In this document: piece after piece, positions 1 to 7,312 of the stretch
Position numbering within the stretch: position 1 is the first letter of the stretch
Layout of the letters: each line of letters starts with the position of its first letter
Assembly: GCF_900103325.1 (NCBI RefSeq)
Contig: NZ_FMXM01000033.1
Location: forward strand, 1-37,440
From: Mesorhizobium qingshengii
GTDB lineage: Bacteria > Pseudomonadota > Alphaproteobacteria > Rhizobiales > Rhizobiaceae
Direction of reading: 5' to 3'
DNA: 37,440 nt
Translations under genes and position numbers: made by a program
The notes under the pieces: generated by a model
Seen by the model: the letters and a program-made list of their open reading frames with translations, nothing else
The model's database searches: none
Told to the model about the DNA's origin: nothing

Positions 1-112
1 GTGCATGGCTGTTTTCCCGGTTGATCCGCGACACAGCAATCGCGCGAATCCGTGGGTGGCGAAATTCGGTTATGTCCCTACGGGAAACTACCTAGTCTGG
101 CCGTCCGGCTTG

Positions 113-126
113 TTGATTCATATCAA
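113..126. promoter_or_regulatory. FixK/FNR-type box upstream of the SyrA/ExoX-like gene
   Basis: The sequence TTGATTCATATCAA is a perfect TTGAT-N4-ATCAA palindrome, the site bound by FNR/FixK/FnrN regulators in alphaproteobacteria. Its centre lies about 106 bases before the ATG at 226. The rest of 1-225 shows no gene I can support; it may hold the end of a gene that starts outside the window. Confidence 0.8.
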
Positions 127-225
127 GCGGCCAGGCACTTCCGATCGCTAAAACCCTCCTTTGCTCTGGGCGATAGCAAGGCGAGTCGCTTCGAACCCTT
201 GCATCGGAACGGCTGGTGGGCAGCG

Positions 226-474
226 ATGTATCTTCCGCAATTTTTGGTGGGAATGTTCTTTACGTCGGGCATCGTGGCCCTCTGGGCCTACACGGCAACC
301 GGTTCAATCTGGAGCGCACTAGGCTGGGCGATTGTCGACTTGGTGCTGCTGCAGGTCGGATACTTCGCCTTTGTCATACGCCTGGTTTACAAACGCGGGA
401 CGGCGGACGCCGCGACAAACTCGGCGTCTCCCAGCCATGCCCGGCCATTCCATCACGACGGCACGCTTTTCTAG
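226..474 (+). CDS. SyrA/ExoX-like exopolysaccharide production repressor, small membrane protein
   Basis: An 82-residue protein starting at ATG 226 (MYLPQFLVG). It has two predicted membrane helices, at about residues 5-25 and 29-50, followed by a basic VYKRG segment and a polar tail. The length, the two-helix plan and the LLQVGYF segment match the small inner-membrane proteins annotated in rhizobia as exopolysaccharide production repressor (SyrA/ExoX group), which modulate exopolysaccharide synthesis. The reading frame is open upstream to about position 52, but that part does not resemble the family, so I chose the internal ATG. A perfect FixK/FNR box lies about 106 bases upstream, which suggests control by low oxygen. 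The gene is convergent with arcC. The family assignment is from memory of the sequence pattern; the effect on exopolysaccharide is inferred. Confidence 0.7.
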   Translation: MYLPQFLVGMFFTSGIVALWAYTATGSIWSALGWAIVDLVLLQVGYFAFVIRLVYKRGTADAATNSASPSHARPFHHDGTLF

Positions 475-514
475 GGCGAGGCCAAACTGCGTGACTCATC
501 CGTCGTCCGGCGCT

Positions 515-1432
515 TCAAAGCGGGCCGCCGGCTTCGAGCCAAGTGCCGCGATTTCCTCTGACGATTTCGACGGCGTCATCAAGCTTGCCGATCGCGGCTG
601 GCCTGCCGGTCGCTTCAACGAATTCGATTGCGGCACTGACCTTCGGTCCCATGGAGCCAGCGGGAAAATTCCGCCCGGACATCTCCCTGGGCGTCACTCG
701 ACCGAGCGCATGAGCGGCGGTGGTTCCATAGTCGACATAGACGGCGTCGACATCGGTCAGCATCAGCAGCATGTCGGCTTTCAACTGGCGGGCAAGAAGC
801 GAGCTTGCCAGATCCTTGTCGATAACGGCCTCCACGCCGCAAAGACTGCCATCGTCCCGCGCTACCACCGGAACGCCGCCGCCGCCGGTGCAGATGACGA
901 TGACGTCGCGTTCGATCAGGAACGAGATCACGGATGCTTCCAGGATCGCCAGCGGCTTGGGCGAGGGCACGACGCGGCGCCATTTGTCGCCATCGGGCGC
1001 GATCTGCCAGCCGCGTTCGGTGGCAAGCTTGCGGGCCGTTGCCTCGTCGTAGACCGGGCCGATAGGCTTCGTCGGATGAGCGAAGGCCGGATCGTGCGGA
1101 TCCACCTTCACCTGCGTCAGCAGCGTCGCAAACAGCCTCTGCCTGAGGAGGTTGCCGAGCTCCTGTTCGATCACATAGCCAATCATGCCGGCGCTCTCGG
1201 CACCGAGCACGTCCAGTGGAAATGTGCCGCCATCCGAGGTCGCCGCCGCCTGCAGGGCCAGAAGCCCCACCTGCGGTCCATTGCCGTGCGTGATCACGAT
1301 CGAGTGCCCTTCGACGACAAGTTCGACGAGCACCGAGGCGGCGCGCATGATGTTGGCGCGCTGGTTCCCGGCGGTCATCGGCTCTCCACGACGCAGCAGT
1401 GCGTTTCCGCCGAGCGCAACGACGATACGCAT
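515..1432 (-). CDS. arcC: carbamate kinase
   Basis: Last enzyme of the arginine deiminase pathway: carbamoyl phosphate plus ADP gives ATP, CO2 and ammonia in the cytoplasm. The 305-residue protein starts MRIVVALGGNALLRRG, the typical nucleotide-binding start of carbamate kinases, and carries the glycine-rich CTGGGGVPVV loop in the middle and the LTDVDAVY segment near residue 210. The ATG at 1432 is one base past the arcB stop, so translation is probably coupled. A longer in-frame reading runs back into arcB but is a shadow. It is the last gene of arcDABC and should share the FixK/FNR-controlled promoter ahead of arcD. Length and motifs are normal for the family. Confidence 0.96.
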   Translation of the reverse strand: MRIVVALGGNALLRRGEPMTAGNQRANIMRAASVLVELVVEGHSIVITHGNGPQVGLLALQAAATSDGGTFPLDVLGAESAGMIGYVIEQELGNLLRQRLFATLLTQVKVDPHDPAFAHPTKPIGPVYDEATARKLATERGWQIAPDGDKWRRVVPSPKPLAILEASVISFLIERDVIVICTGGGGVPVVARDDGSLCGVEAVIDKDLASSLLARQLKADMLLMLTDVDAVYVDYGTTAAHALGRVTPREMSGRNFPAGSMGPKVSAAIEFVEATGRPAAIGKLDDAVEIVRGNRGTWLEAGGPL

Positions 1433-1433
1433 C

Positions 1434-2435
1434 TCAGTTGCCGATCGTGGCGACGAGCAAGGCCTTGATGGTGTGCATGCGGTTTTCCGCCTGGTCGAAG
1501 ACGATCGAGGCAGCCGATTCGAACACCTCGTCGGTGACCTCCATGCAGTCGATCCCGTATTCCTTCGCGACGAAGGCACCTACCTCTGTCTCGGTATCGT
1601 GGAATGCCGGCAGGCAATGCATAAACTTGACGTGGGGGTTGCCGGCGGCAGCCATCACCTCGCTGGTGACACGATATGGCTTCAAAAGGCGAATGCGCTC
1701 CGCCCAGCCCGATTTGTCCTCGCCCATCGACATCCATACGTCGGTGTAGATGAAATCGGCATCCTGAACGCAACTCATCACGTCCTCGTCGAGCCGGAAG
1801 CGGCCGCCGCTACGTTCCACCAGCTCCCGAACATGGGCGCAGAATTTTTCATCCGGCCATAGGTCCTTTGGCGAGGCAATGCGCATGTCGATGCCGACCT
1901 TGGCGGCACCCAGCGCCAGCGACAGCGCGACGTTGTCGCGCCCTTCGCCAACGAATGTGACGGTCATGTCCGAGAGATGCTTGTGCGTGAATTCGCGCAT
2001 GGTCATGAAATCGGCGAGGATCTGCGTCGGATGCGCTTCGTCGGTGAGGCCGTTGTAAACGGGCACGCCGGCATGCGCGGCGAGCAGTTCGGCCTGGTGC
2101 TGGCCAAAGCCGCGATATTCGATCGCGTCGTACATGCGGCCGAGCACGCGGGCGGTATCCTTCATCGATTCCTTGTGGCCGATATGGCTGCCAGTGGGGC
2201 CGAAATAGGTGACGTGGGCGCCCTGGTCATAGGCCGCCACTTCGAACCCCGTCCGCGTGCGCGTCGAATCCTTCTCGAAGATCAGCGCGATGTTCTTCCT
2301 GACAAGACGCGGCATCTCGTGCCCGGCGAGCTTGGCGGCCTTGAGATCGGCGGCCAGTTTCAGGAGAAATCGGATCTCGTCGGCCGTGAGATCGTCCAGC
2401 GTGAGCACGGAGCGACCGTGAAGATTGATCGACAT
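1434..2435 (-). CDS. arcB: ornithine carbamoyltransferase, catabolic
   Basis: Converts citrulline and phosphate to ornithine and carbamoyl phosphate in the arginine deiminase pathway. The 333-residue sequence shows the carbamoyl-phosphate loop STRTRTGFE near residue 57, the EAHPTQ motif near residue 133 and the ornithine-binding HCLPAFHD motif near residue 275, all as in functional OTCases. Membership in arcDABC, 17 bases after arcA and directly before arcC, marks it as the catabolic enzyme rather than the biosynthetic ArgF, although the two are hard to tell apart by sequence alone. No defect is visible. Confidence 0.95.
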   Translation of the reverse strand: MSINLHGRSVLTLDDLTADEIRFLLKLAADLKAAKLAGHEMPRLVRKNIALIFEKDSTRTRTGFEVAAYDQGAHVTYFGPTGSHIGHKESMKDTARVLGRMYDAIEYRGFGQHQAELLAAHAGVPVYNGLTDEAHPTQILADFMTMREFTHKHLSDMTVTFVGEGRDNVALSLALGAAKVGIDMRIASPKDLWPDEKFCAHVRELVERSGGRFRLDEDVMSCVQDADFIYTDVWMSMGEDKSGWAERIRLLKPYRVTSEVMAAAGNPHVKFMHCLPAFHDTETEVGAFVAKEYGIDCMEVTDEVFESAASIVFDQAENRMHTIKALLVATIGN

Positions 2436-2452
2436 GGGGATTTCCTTTCGGG

Positions 2453-3667
2453 TCAGATCGGGTCACGGGCAATCGGACAGGTCATGCAGTGCCCGCCGCC
2501 GCGACCGCGACTAAGCTCGGCGCCCTCGACCGTGATCACTTCAATTCCCGCGCGGCGCAGAAGCGTGTTGGTGTAGACATTTCGGTCGTAGCCGATGACC
2601 ACACCAGGCTCGACCGCAACGACATTATTGCCATCGTCCCATTGCTCGCGCTCGGCCTCGTAGCGGTCGCCGCCCGTGGCGATGATCCGCAGCGACTTCA
2701 ACCCAAGTGCTTCCGCAACCACCTCGGTGAACGGTTTTTTCTCGTCGGTGACCTCAACCGCCGACTTTCCGTCGCCTGGGCGCAGCGAGAAGGTGCGCAG
2801 CCGCTCGACCACTGGCGGATACATGGTCACCAAATCGCGGTCGCAGAAAGTGAAGACGGTATCGAGATGCATGAAACTGCGGTCCCGTGGCATCAGCGCG
2901 GCAATCACACGCGTGGCTTCGCCGGCTGCGAACAGGCTGCGGGCGAGGTCGCCCACGGCTTGGGGCGTGGTGCGCTCTCCCATGCCGATGAGAACCGTTC
3001 CGCCACCAATCGGCATGACATCACCGCCTTCGAGGCTGGTGCCTGTTCCCAAATCCGGCGAAACAAAGGGGACGCCGCTGTCGCGAAAGCGAGGGTGGAA
3101 GCGATAGACGGCTTCGACATTGGCCGCTTCCGGGCGCCTGGCGGGCCAGTACATGGCGTTGACCGAAACCGAAGCGTAAATCCAGCATGAGCTGTCACGG
3201 GTGAAAAGCTGGTTTGGCAGCGGCGGCAGCACGAAATCCTGGGGGGCAAGCGTCCTTCCGGTCAGGCCTTTGGGCTCGAAAGGAAGCTCCGCCCGGGCAA
3301 TGCCGCCGACAAGATAAGTCGCCAGTTGCTCCGACGGCATCTCATTGAGCCATCCGCGCATCTCATCGACCATGTCCAGCCCGACGACGCCGGGATGAAC
3401 CCGGCGGTCGAGGAGCCAGTCACGGGCCTTGGCCTGGCTCATCGTCTCTGTCAGCAGTTCCCCGAAGGAATGCACCAGCACTCCGCGTTCGCGCAACGCA
3501 TCGACGAAGACATCGTGCTCCTGGCGGGCCCGCTTGACCCACAGCACGTCGTCGAACAGCAGCGCCTTGCAATTCTCCGGCGTCAGCCTGCGCAGGCTGA
3601 GATCCGGACGATGGACCATCACCTCGCGCAGACGGCCGACTTCGGAATGGACACCCAAGCTTGTCAT
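2453..3667 (-). CDS. arcA: arginine deiminase
   Basis: Hydrolyses arginine to citrulline and ammonia, the first step of the pathway. The 404-residue protein starts MTSLGVHSEVGRLREVMVHR at ATG 3667, the expected N terminus of the family. It has the FTRDSS segment, the EGGDVM motif and the C-terminal GGGHCMTCP motif, where the first cysteine (about residue 394) is the catalytic nucleophile and its neighbouring histidine is also conserved. The frame stays open upstream into arcD, but that extension is out-of-frame arcD sequence. The gene lies 13 bases after arcD and 17 before arcB. Its product raises pH through ammonia and feeds ATP production by ArcC when oxygen is short. Confidence 0.97.
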   Translation of the reverse strand: MTSLGVHSEVGRLREVMVHRPDLSLRRLTPENCKALLFDDVLWVKRARQEHDVFVDALRERGVLVHSFGELLTETMSQAKARDWLLDRRVHPGVVGLDMVDEMRGWLNEMPSEQLATYLVGGIARAELPFEPKGLTGRTLAPQDFVLPPLPNQLFTRDSSCWIYASVSVNAMYWPARRPEAANVEAVYRFHPRFRDSGVPFVSPDLGTGTSLEGGDVMPIGGGTVLIGMGERTTPQAVGDLARSLFAAGEATRVIAALMPRDRSFMHLDTVFTFCDRDLVTMYPPVVERLRTFSLRPGDGKSAVEVTDEKKPFTEVVAEALGLKSLRIIATGGDRYEAEREQWDDGNNVVAVEPGVVIGYDRNVYTNTLLRRAGIEVITVEGAELSRGRGGGHCMTCPIARDPI

Positions 3668-3680
3668 TGCGTCAATCCTC

Positions 3681-5147
3681 TCACAGCGGGCTGACGGCGC
3701 CGGTCCACATCTCGTAAACGGCGAGAATGGCGACGGCGACGAGGGCTGCGGCGAGTACCGCTTCGGCAGGATGGAACACGCGCTGATTGGTTTCGCGGCG
3801 CGCCCAGATGTAGAAGAGGATGCCGGGCGCATAGAGGATCGCGCACATGAACAGGTATGCGGGGCCCGCCGCGTAGACGAGCCACAGCCCGTAGACCGTA
3901 GCCAGCAGTCCGGCGAAGAGCGGACCGGCGCGTTGCTCGCCGCTCTCGTAGCTCTCTCCGGTCAGCGCCAGCTTGGCCGCGTAGGCCCCTGAAAAGATGT
4001 AGGGCACCAGAATCGCGGCCGACGCGATGTAAAACAGCGCCTGGTAGGTGCTTTGCGCGAAAAGTGTGATCACCAGGAATGCCTGGACGAGCAGATTGGT
4101 GATCAGGAGCGAGGTTGACGGCACGCCACGGTCGCTTTCGCGGCCAAAGAATTTCGGCATCGTCCCGTCCTTGGCGGCGACATGCGGAATTTCGGCGGCA
4201 AGCAGCGTCCAGCTCAGGAAGGCGCCAACCACCGACACGACAAGCGCGATGTTGATGAGAATAGCGCCCCAGGGCCCAACAACCGCCTCCAACACGCCTG
4301 CCATGGACGGGTTCTTGAGCGCAGCGAGTTCAGGCTGGCTGAGGATGCCCAGCGACAGCAACGACACCAGGGCGTACAGCGCGAGACAAGTGAAGAAGCC
4401 GAGAACTGTCGCCGTGGCGATGTCCTTGCGGCGCTCGGCCCGGCTGGAAAATACGCTGGCACCTTCGATGCCGATGAACACCCACAAGGTCACCAGCATC
4501 GTGCTCTTCACCTGTGCGGTGATCGAGCCGAGACTGGCGTTGCCCAGACCGGTGAAGTCGAGCGACCAGACCTGCAGTTTGAAAGCGACGGCAACAACCC
4601 CGACAAACAGGACGATCGGAGCGATCTTTGCCACCGTGACGATGAGGTTCACGACCGCCGCCTGCCGGATGCCGGCGAGAACCAGGATGTGGATCAGCCA
4701 CAGCAGGATCGATGCGCCGAGCACTGCTTGCCAGGTGTTTCCGTCACCGAAAGCCGGAAAGAAATAAGACAGGGCGCTGAATACGATCACGGCATAGGAG
4801 ACGTTGCCAACCCAGGCACTGATCCAGTAGCCCCAGGCGCTGTTGAAGCCGATGAAAGGACCGAAGCCGGCCTTGGCGTAGGCGTAGGGCCCGGCGTCGA
4901 GTTCAGGCTTGCGGGTGGCAAGCGATTGATAGACGAAGACCAGCGCCAGCATGCCGACGGCGGTGATGGCCCAGCCGATCAGGATGGCAAGAGGCCCGGC
5001 GCCGGCGGCCATGTTCTGCGGCAGGCTGAACACCCCGGAGCCGACCATCGAGCCGATCACCAGTGCGGTGAGGGAACCAAGTCGAAGCTTCGTCGATGCC
5101 GAGGTAGTGGCTCTAGGGACAGGGATGTTGATTCCAGCCGTGCTCAT
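3681..5147 (-). CDS. arcD: arginine/ornithine antiporter, APC family
   Basis: Inner-membrane exchanger expected to take up arginine and export ornithine, making the pathway cost-free for transport. The 488-residue protein has about 12 to 13 hydrophobic segments and the APC-type first helix with the IGSMVGSGVFSLPQNM motif near residue 30. I chose ATG 5147 (MSTAGINIPV), preceded by a GGGAGCG ribosome binding site; the frame is open further up to about 5225, but that part overlaps the promoter box. It is the first gene of the arcDABC order. A FixK/FNR box is centred 71 bases before the start. Other APC substrates (lysine, polyamines) are possible in principle, but the operon context argues for arginine/ornithine. 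Confidence 0.93.
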   Translation of the reverse strand: MSTAGINIPVPRATTSASTKLRLGSLTALVIGSMVGSGVFSLPQNMAAGAGPLAILIGWAITAVGMLALVFVYQSLATRKPELDAGPYAYAKAGFGPFIGFNSAWGYWISAWVGNVSYAVIVFSALSYFFPAFGDGNTWQAVLGASILLWLIHILVLAGIRQAAVVNLIVTVAKIAPIVLFVGVVAVAFKLQVWSLDFTGLGNASLGSITAQVKSTMLVTLWVFIGIEGASVFSSRAERRKDIATATVLGFFTCLALYALVSLLSLGILSQPELAALKNPSMAGVLEAVVGPWGAILINIALVVSVVGAFLSWTLLAAEIPHVAAKDGTMPKFFGRESDRGVPSTSLLITNLLVQAFLVITLFAQSTYQALFYIASAAILVPYIFSGAYAAKLALTGESYESGEQRAGPLFAGLLATVYGLWLVYAAGPAYLFMCAILYAPGILFYIWARRETNQRVFHPAEAVLAAALVAVAILAVYEMWTGAVSPL

Positions 5148-5211
5148 GATGCGCTCCCAAAATTCGAAGACCTTGATGGGAGGTATTGAACAGGAAATGG
5201 GAATAGGAGCT

Positions 5212-5225
5212 TTGATGCGGGTCAA
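5212..5225. promoter_or_regulatory. FixK/FNR-type box of the arcDABC operon
   Basis: TTGATGCGGGTCAA fits TTGAY-N4-RTCAA. It is centred about 71 bases before the arcD ATG, leaving room for a class II activated promoter and a leader of about 30 bases. It should switch on the arginine deiminase genes when oxygen falls. Confidence 0.8.
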
Positions 5226-5252
5226 ATCCGTCCGCGGCGCGGCAATGACGGC

Positions 5253-5372
5253 TCAACGTTGCCGTTCCGATTTCCAGTCGCCGCGCAAATCGCTCGCTGA
5301 CCCTGGCCTGTACATTTGTCCGATCCACTTCGCCCGTGTGGCGTCGCTGGCTCTCGCGATCCTGCCGAACAA
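5253..5372 (-). pseudogene. remnant of the 3' end of an NAD(P)H oxidoreductase gene
   Basis: On the minus strand this stretch encodes LFGRIARASDATRAKWIGQM followed by a short unrelated tail and a TGA at 5253-5255. The peptide matches the C terminus of the intact oxidoreductase at 8314-8904 (LFGMVAAASDATRAKWIRQM) in 17 of the first 22 positions. At DNA level, 49 of 62 bases agree between 5311-5372 and 8339-8400. Upstream of the LFG motif the frame is open but the similarity ends. I read it as the leftover end of a second copy, deleted when the arc and b561 units were brought together. It lies in the 290-base gap between arcD and the b561 gene. Confidence 0.7.
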
Positions 5373-5437
5373 CGGGCGACCGACATGCGCCCGTCGTTCG
5401 TTGGGAGGCGAATCGGGGCTGGCGCGTCGACGGATCG

Positions 5438-6034
5438 TCAGGCGATGTCCGCCGGCTCGGCTTTGCGTTTTCGCCCCGTGATCATGGCCCGGACAAGGTT
5501 TTCACGATGTCGAAAGCTTGCCAGCGCGACGCCACCTATATGGAAGAGGACCAGCACGAGCAGGCCATGCGCGGCAAGGCTGTGCGCCGCCTCGACCCAC
5601 GACACGCCGAAATAGGCGTCCGTTGTCATCAGCCATCCGGTCAGGGCGGTCGAACCCATCGCCGCAATCAGCACGACCACCATTGCGCCGCCGGCCGGGT
5701 TATGGCCGATGTAGCGGGCTTCGCGACCGCTCAGCAACGCCACGAGGTAGCGTAGGACTGTCACCGGATCACGCACGAATTGCGAGAAGCGCGCATAGGG
5801 CGTGCCAAGAACGCCCCACAAGAGCCGCATCGCGACCAGCCCTGCAGCGGCGTAGCCAGCCCAATGGTGAAGGTCCTCCGAGGAATGGGAGGTGAGCCAG
5901 GCCGTGATGAAGCTGAGCACCAGCGCCCAGTGGAAGCTCCGCACGATTCGGTCCCAGACGCGCACCATCTCCGGAGATGGCTGCGCGTCCGCGGCTACCG
6001 ATACGTTCCGATCAGTTTTCGCCGGCTTCGGCAT
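5438..6034 (-). CDS. cytochrome b561-like membrane protein
   Basis: A 198-residue integral membrane protein resembling the di-heme cytochrome b561/Ni-Fe hydrogenase b-subunit type. After the N terminus come VWDRIVRSFHWALVLSFITAW with a haem-ligand histidine, DLHHWAGYAA with a further histidine pair, the segment MRLLWGVLGTPYARF typical of the family, and later helices with AAHSLAAHGLL and VLFHIGGVALASF histidines. Such proteins pass electrons between quinol and periplasmic carriers. I chose ATG 6034, which overlaps the PepSY gene by 23 bases; a start at 5968 (MVRVWDR) is also possible. It is downstream of and probably co-transcribed with the PepSY gene. The partner could be the cupredoxin encoded divergently or one of the cytochromes c; this is inference. 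Confidence 0.85.
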   Translation of the reverse strand: MPKPAKTDRNVSVAADAQPSPEMVRVWDRIVRSFHWALVLSFITAWLTSHSSEDLHHWAGYAAAGLVAMRLLWGVLGTPYARFSQFVRDPVTVLRYLVALLSGREARYIGHNPAGGAMVVVLIAAMGSTALTGWLMTTDAYFGVSWVEAAHSLAAHGLLVLVLFHIGGVALASFRHRENLVRAMITGRKRKAEPADIA

Positions 6035-6290
6035 TGTCGAGCTTTTCAAGGGTCTCGGCATTGTAGGCCAGGTTCACTTTCTTGCCGGCCTTGTCGACCG
6101 CGTAGACTTCGTAGCAGCCCTTCTCGACCTTGATCTGGCGGACGGTAAGCCCTTCACCGGTCAATTGCGCCTCGAGCGTTGCCTTGGGCTTGAACTGTGA
6201 TTTCGGGGCGGTGCTGCAGCTGCCACCGGCGGCGAGCGCCGGTCCTGCAACCATGCCGGCGAGAGCGGCTATAACGAGTGTGCGATACAT
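6012..6290 (-). CDS. PepSY-like small periplasmic protein
   Basis: A 92-residue protein with a clear signal peptide (MYRTLVIAALAGMVAGPALA, cleavage near residue 20) and a single domain of about 60 residues. The TLEAQLTGEGLTVRQIKVEK and CYEVYAVD segments resemble PepSY domains, which form small alpha/beta folds found next to cytochrome b-type membrane proteins. It overlaps the start of the b561 gene, so the two probably act together in the periplasm or at the outer face of the membrane. Two cysteines (about residues 24 and 59) might form a disulphide. The exact role is unknown. The asymmetric FixK box at 6460 lies 176 bases upstream, further than usual for this start. Confidence 0.75.
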   Translation of the reverse strand: MYRTLVIAALAGMVAGPALAAGGSCSTAPKSQFKPKATLEAQLTGEGLTVRQIKVEKGCYEVYAVDKAGKKVNLAYNAETLEKLDNAEAGEN

Positions 6291-6459
6291 GAAGGCTCCA
6301 TTCGTGAGGTTGGGCGCGGTAATGCGCCTTTGGGGGGTGGATTTCGATCGGTTCAGTCAGACGGCGAGACGACCGTCATTGGTGCGGCATAACCAATTCA
6401 ACCTGACAACTGGCTGACAGCCGCATCGTCGCCGCCGATCCGGCTTGCCGCCGGCGAGT

Positions 6460-6473
6460 TTGATCTGGCGCAA
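6460..6473. promoter_or_regulatory. asymmetric FixK-type box between PepSY and cupredoxin genes
   Basis: TTGATCTGGCGCAA has one perfect half (TTGAT) and a GCAA half, matching the relaxed FixK consensus TTG(A/C)-N6-(T/G)CAA. It is centred 86 bases before the cupredoxin ATG at 6553 and 176 before the PepSY start, so the cupredoxin is the likelier target. An extra inverted repeat, TTGGT...ACCAA at 6379-6396, lies nearer the PepSY gene; its meaning is unknown. Confidence 0.6.
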
Positions 6474-6552
6474 GGACGGCGGGTAACGCCGCGAGCAGGA
6501 TGACGGCCGGGATGTAGAGCGCTTGTGCTGTCGTCCTGAAGGAGGATCGTCA

Positions 6553-7050
6553 ATGAAAACCATATCGAGGAGAGCGGCGCTCGGGCTTGCCGCCGCAATG
6601 CTGATGGTCGGCAGTGTTGGCGCGGTCCAGGCGGCTGCGCTTGTCCAGGTCTCGCTCTGGGACAAGGGTGCGAGTGCGGAAATGCCGACGGGTCTCGCCT
6701 ATGCAACGCCAGGACTCGATCTCACCAAGGCGACCATGGGCATCAAGGTTTCACCCGGTGCGGTGAAGGCCGGGGAGGTCACGTTCAATGTGAAGAATGA
6801 CTCCAAGGACACCGTTCACGAGATGATCGTGATGTATATGGCCGATCCAACCAAGCCGCTTCCTTATGTCGATGCGGAGAAACGGGTTGACGAAGACAAG
6901 GCTGGCGACAAGGGTGAGGTTTCAGAACTCGATCCCGGCAAATCAGGCACATTGACCGTCGAACTGAAGGCTGGGAAATACCTGCTTATCTGCAACGTGC
7001 CAGGCCACTTTGGCGCCGGTATGTGGGCCGAATTCACCGTCGATCCATAG
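6553..7050 (+). CDS. exported cupredoxin (type 1 blue copper protein)
   Basis: A 165-residue periplasmic electron carrier candidate. Residues 1-28 form a signal peptide with twin arginines (MKTISRRAALGLAAAM), not a full Tat consensus. The cupredoxin domain follows; the copper ligands seen are His89 in VHEM, then Cys147, His152 and Met157 in LLICNVPGHFGAGM. The spacing is that of plastocyanin/azurin-type centres. At about 137 residues mature it is longer than a pseudoazurin and has an insertion between the first histidine and the cysteine. The start ATG 6553 follows an AAGGAGG ribosome binding site at 6539-6545. A FixK-type box is centred 86 bases upstream. It may carry electrons to or from the b561 protein; the partner is not shown by sequence. 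Confidence 0.88.
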   Translation: MKTISRRAALGLAAAMLMVGSVGAVQAAALVQVSLWDKGASAEMPTGLAYATPGLDLTKATMGIKVSPGAVKAGEVTFNVKNDSKDTVHEMIVMYMADPTKPLPYVDAEKRVDEDKAGDKGEVSELDPGKSGTLTVELKAGKYLLICNVPGHFGAGMWAEFTVDP

Positions 7051-7081
7051 GCCCTGAACCCGGCAGCGCTTTGGCCCGAGC

Positions 7082-7100
7082 CTGCGACTGTCGCAGTTTT
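7082..7100 (+). terminator. rho-independent terminator after the cupredoxin gene
   Basis: CTGCG-ACTGT-CGCAG followed by TTTT, starting 32 bases after the cupredoxin stop. The stem is five GC-rich pairs with a five-base loop and a short T run. Confidence 0.6.
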
Positions 7101-7261
7101 CGAGAGCTTGCCGGGATGGCCAGCCTCGTCGGTGGACTGCACGACGGTAAGTCAACCGTCAGGCAGAACGCCGCTCGACGGAACGGGCTATGTGGGCAGT
7201 GCCCGGCGTTCCCGCGGTTGAAGATCGCATCACCGTCGCCTGATTTCGGGTATGGCGGAGG

Positions 7262-7281
7262 AAGTGGATCGTAATCCACTT
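7262..7281. promoter_or_regulatory. 20-base inverted repeat in front of the alcohol dehydrogenase gene
   Basis: AAGTGGAT-CGTA-ATCCACTT is a perfect inverted repeat with 8-base arms and a 4-base spacer, ending 31 bases before the ATG at 7313. It has the arm-spacer geometry of an FNR box but not its sequence, so it could be the operator of another regulator or an RNA hairpin in the leader. Another, weaker inverted repeat (GACGGT...ACCGTC) sits at 7143-7160. No FixK box was found in 7051-7312. Confidence 0.45.
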
Positions 7282-7312
7282 TCGTTTGTTTCCGGGCAAC
7301 ATGGAGCGCGTC

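Noticed and set aside
1..225. A partial gene at the left edge
   Set aside because: No frame in 1-225 shows a recognisable protein pattern; the open frame from 52 is only the upstream extension of the SyrA/ExoX-like gene.
332..1468. 378-codon open frame on the plus strand over arcC
   Set aside because: It runs antisense to carbamate kinase and arcB, shows no family pattern and has the composition of a GC-rich shadow frame.
4182..5189. 335-codon plus-strand frame over arcD
   Set aside because: Antisense to the arginine/ornithine antiporter; charged low-complexity translation without family features.
5174..5189. TTGATGGGAGGTATTG near the arcD start as a second box
   Set aside because: Only one half site fits and the second half is in the wrong orientation and spacing.
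6379..6396. TTGGT...ACCAA inverted repeat as another FixK/FNR box
   Set aside because: The halves lack the TTGA core and the spacing is 8 bases instead of 4.
7143..7160. GACGGT...ACCGTC as a terminator
   Set aside because: Only six pairs, no T run, and a better terminator lies at 7082-7100.
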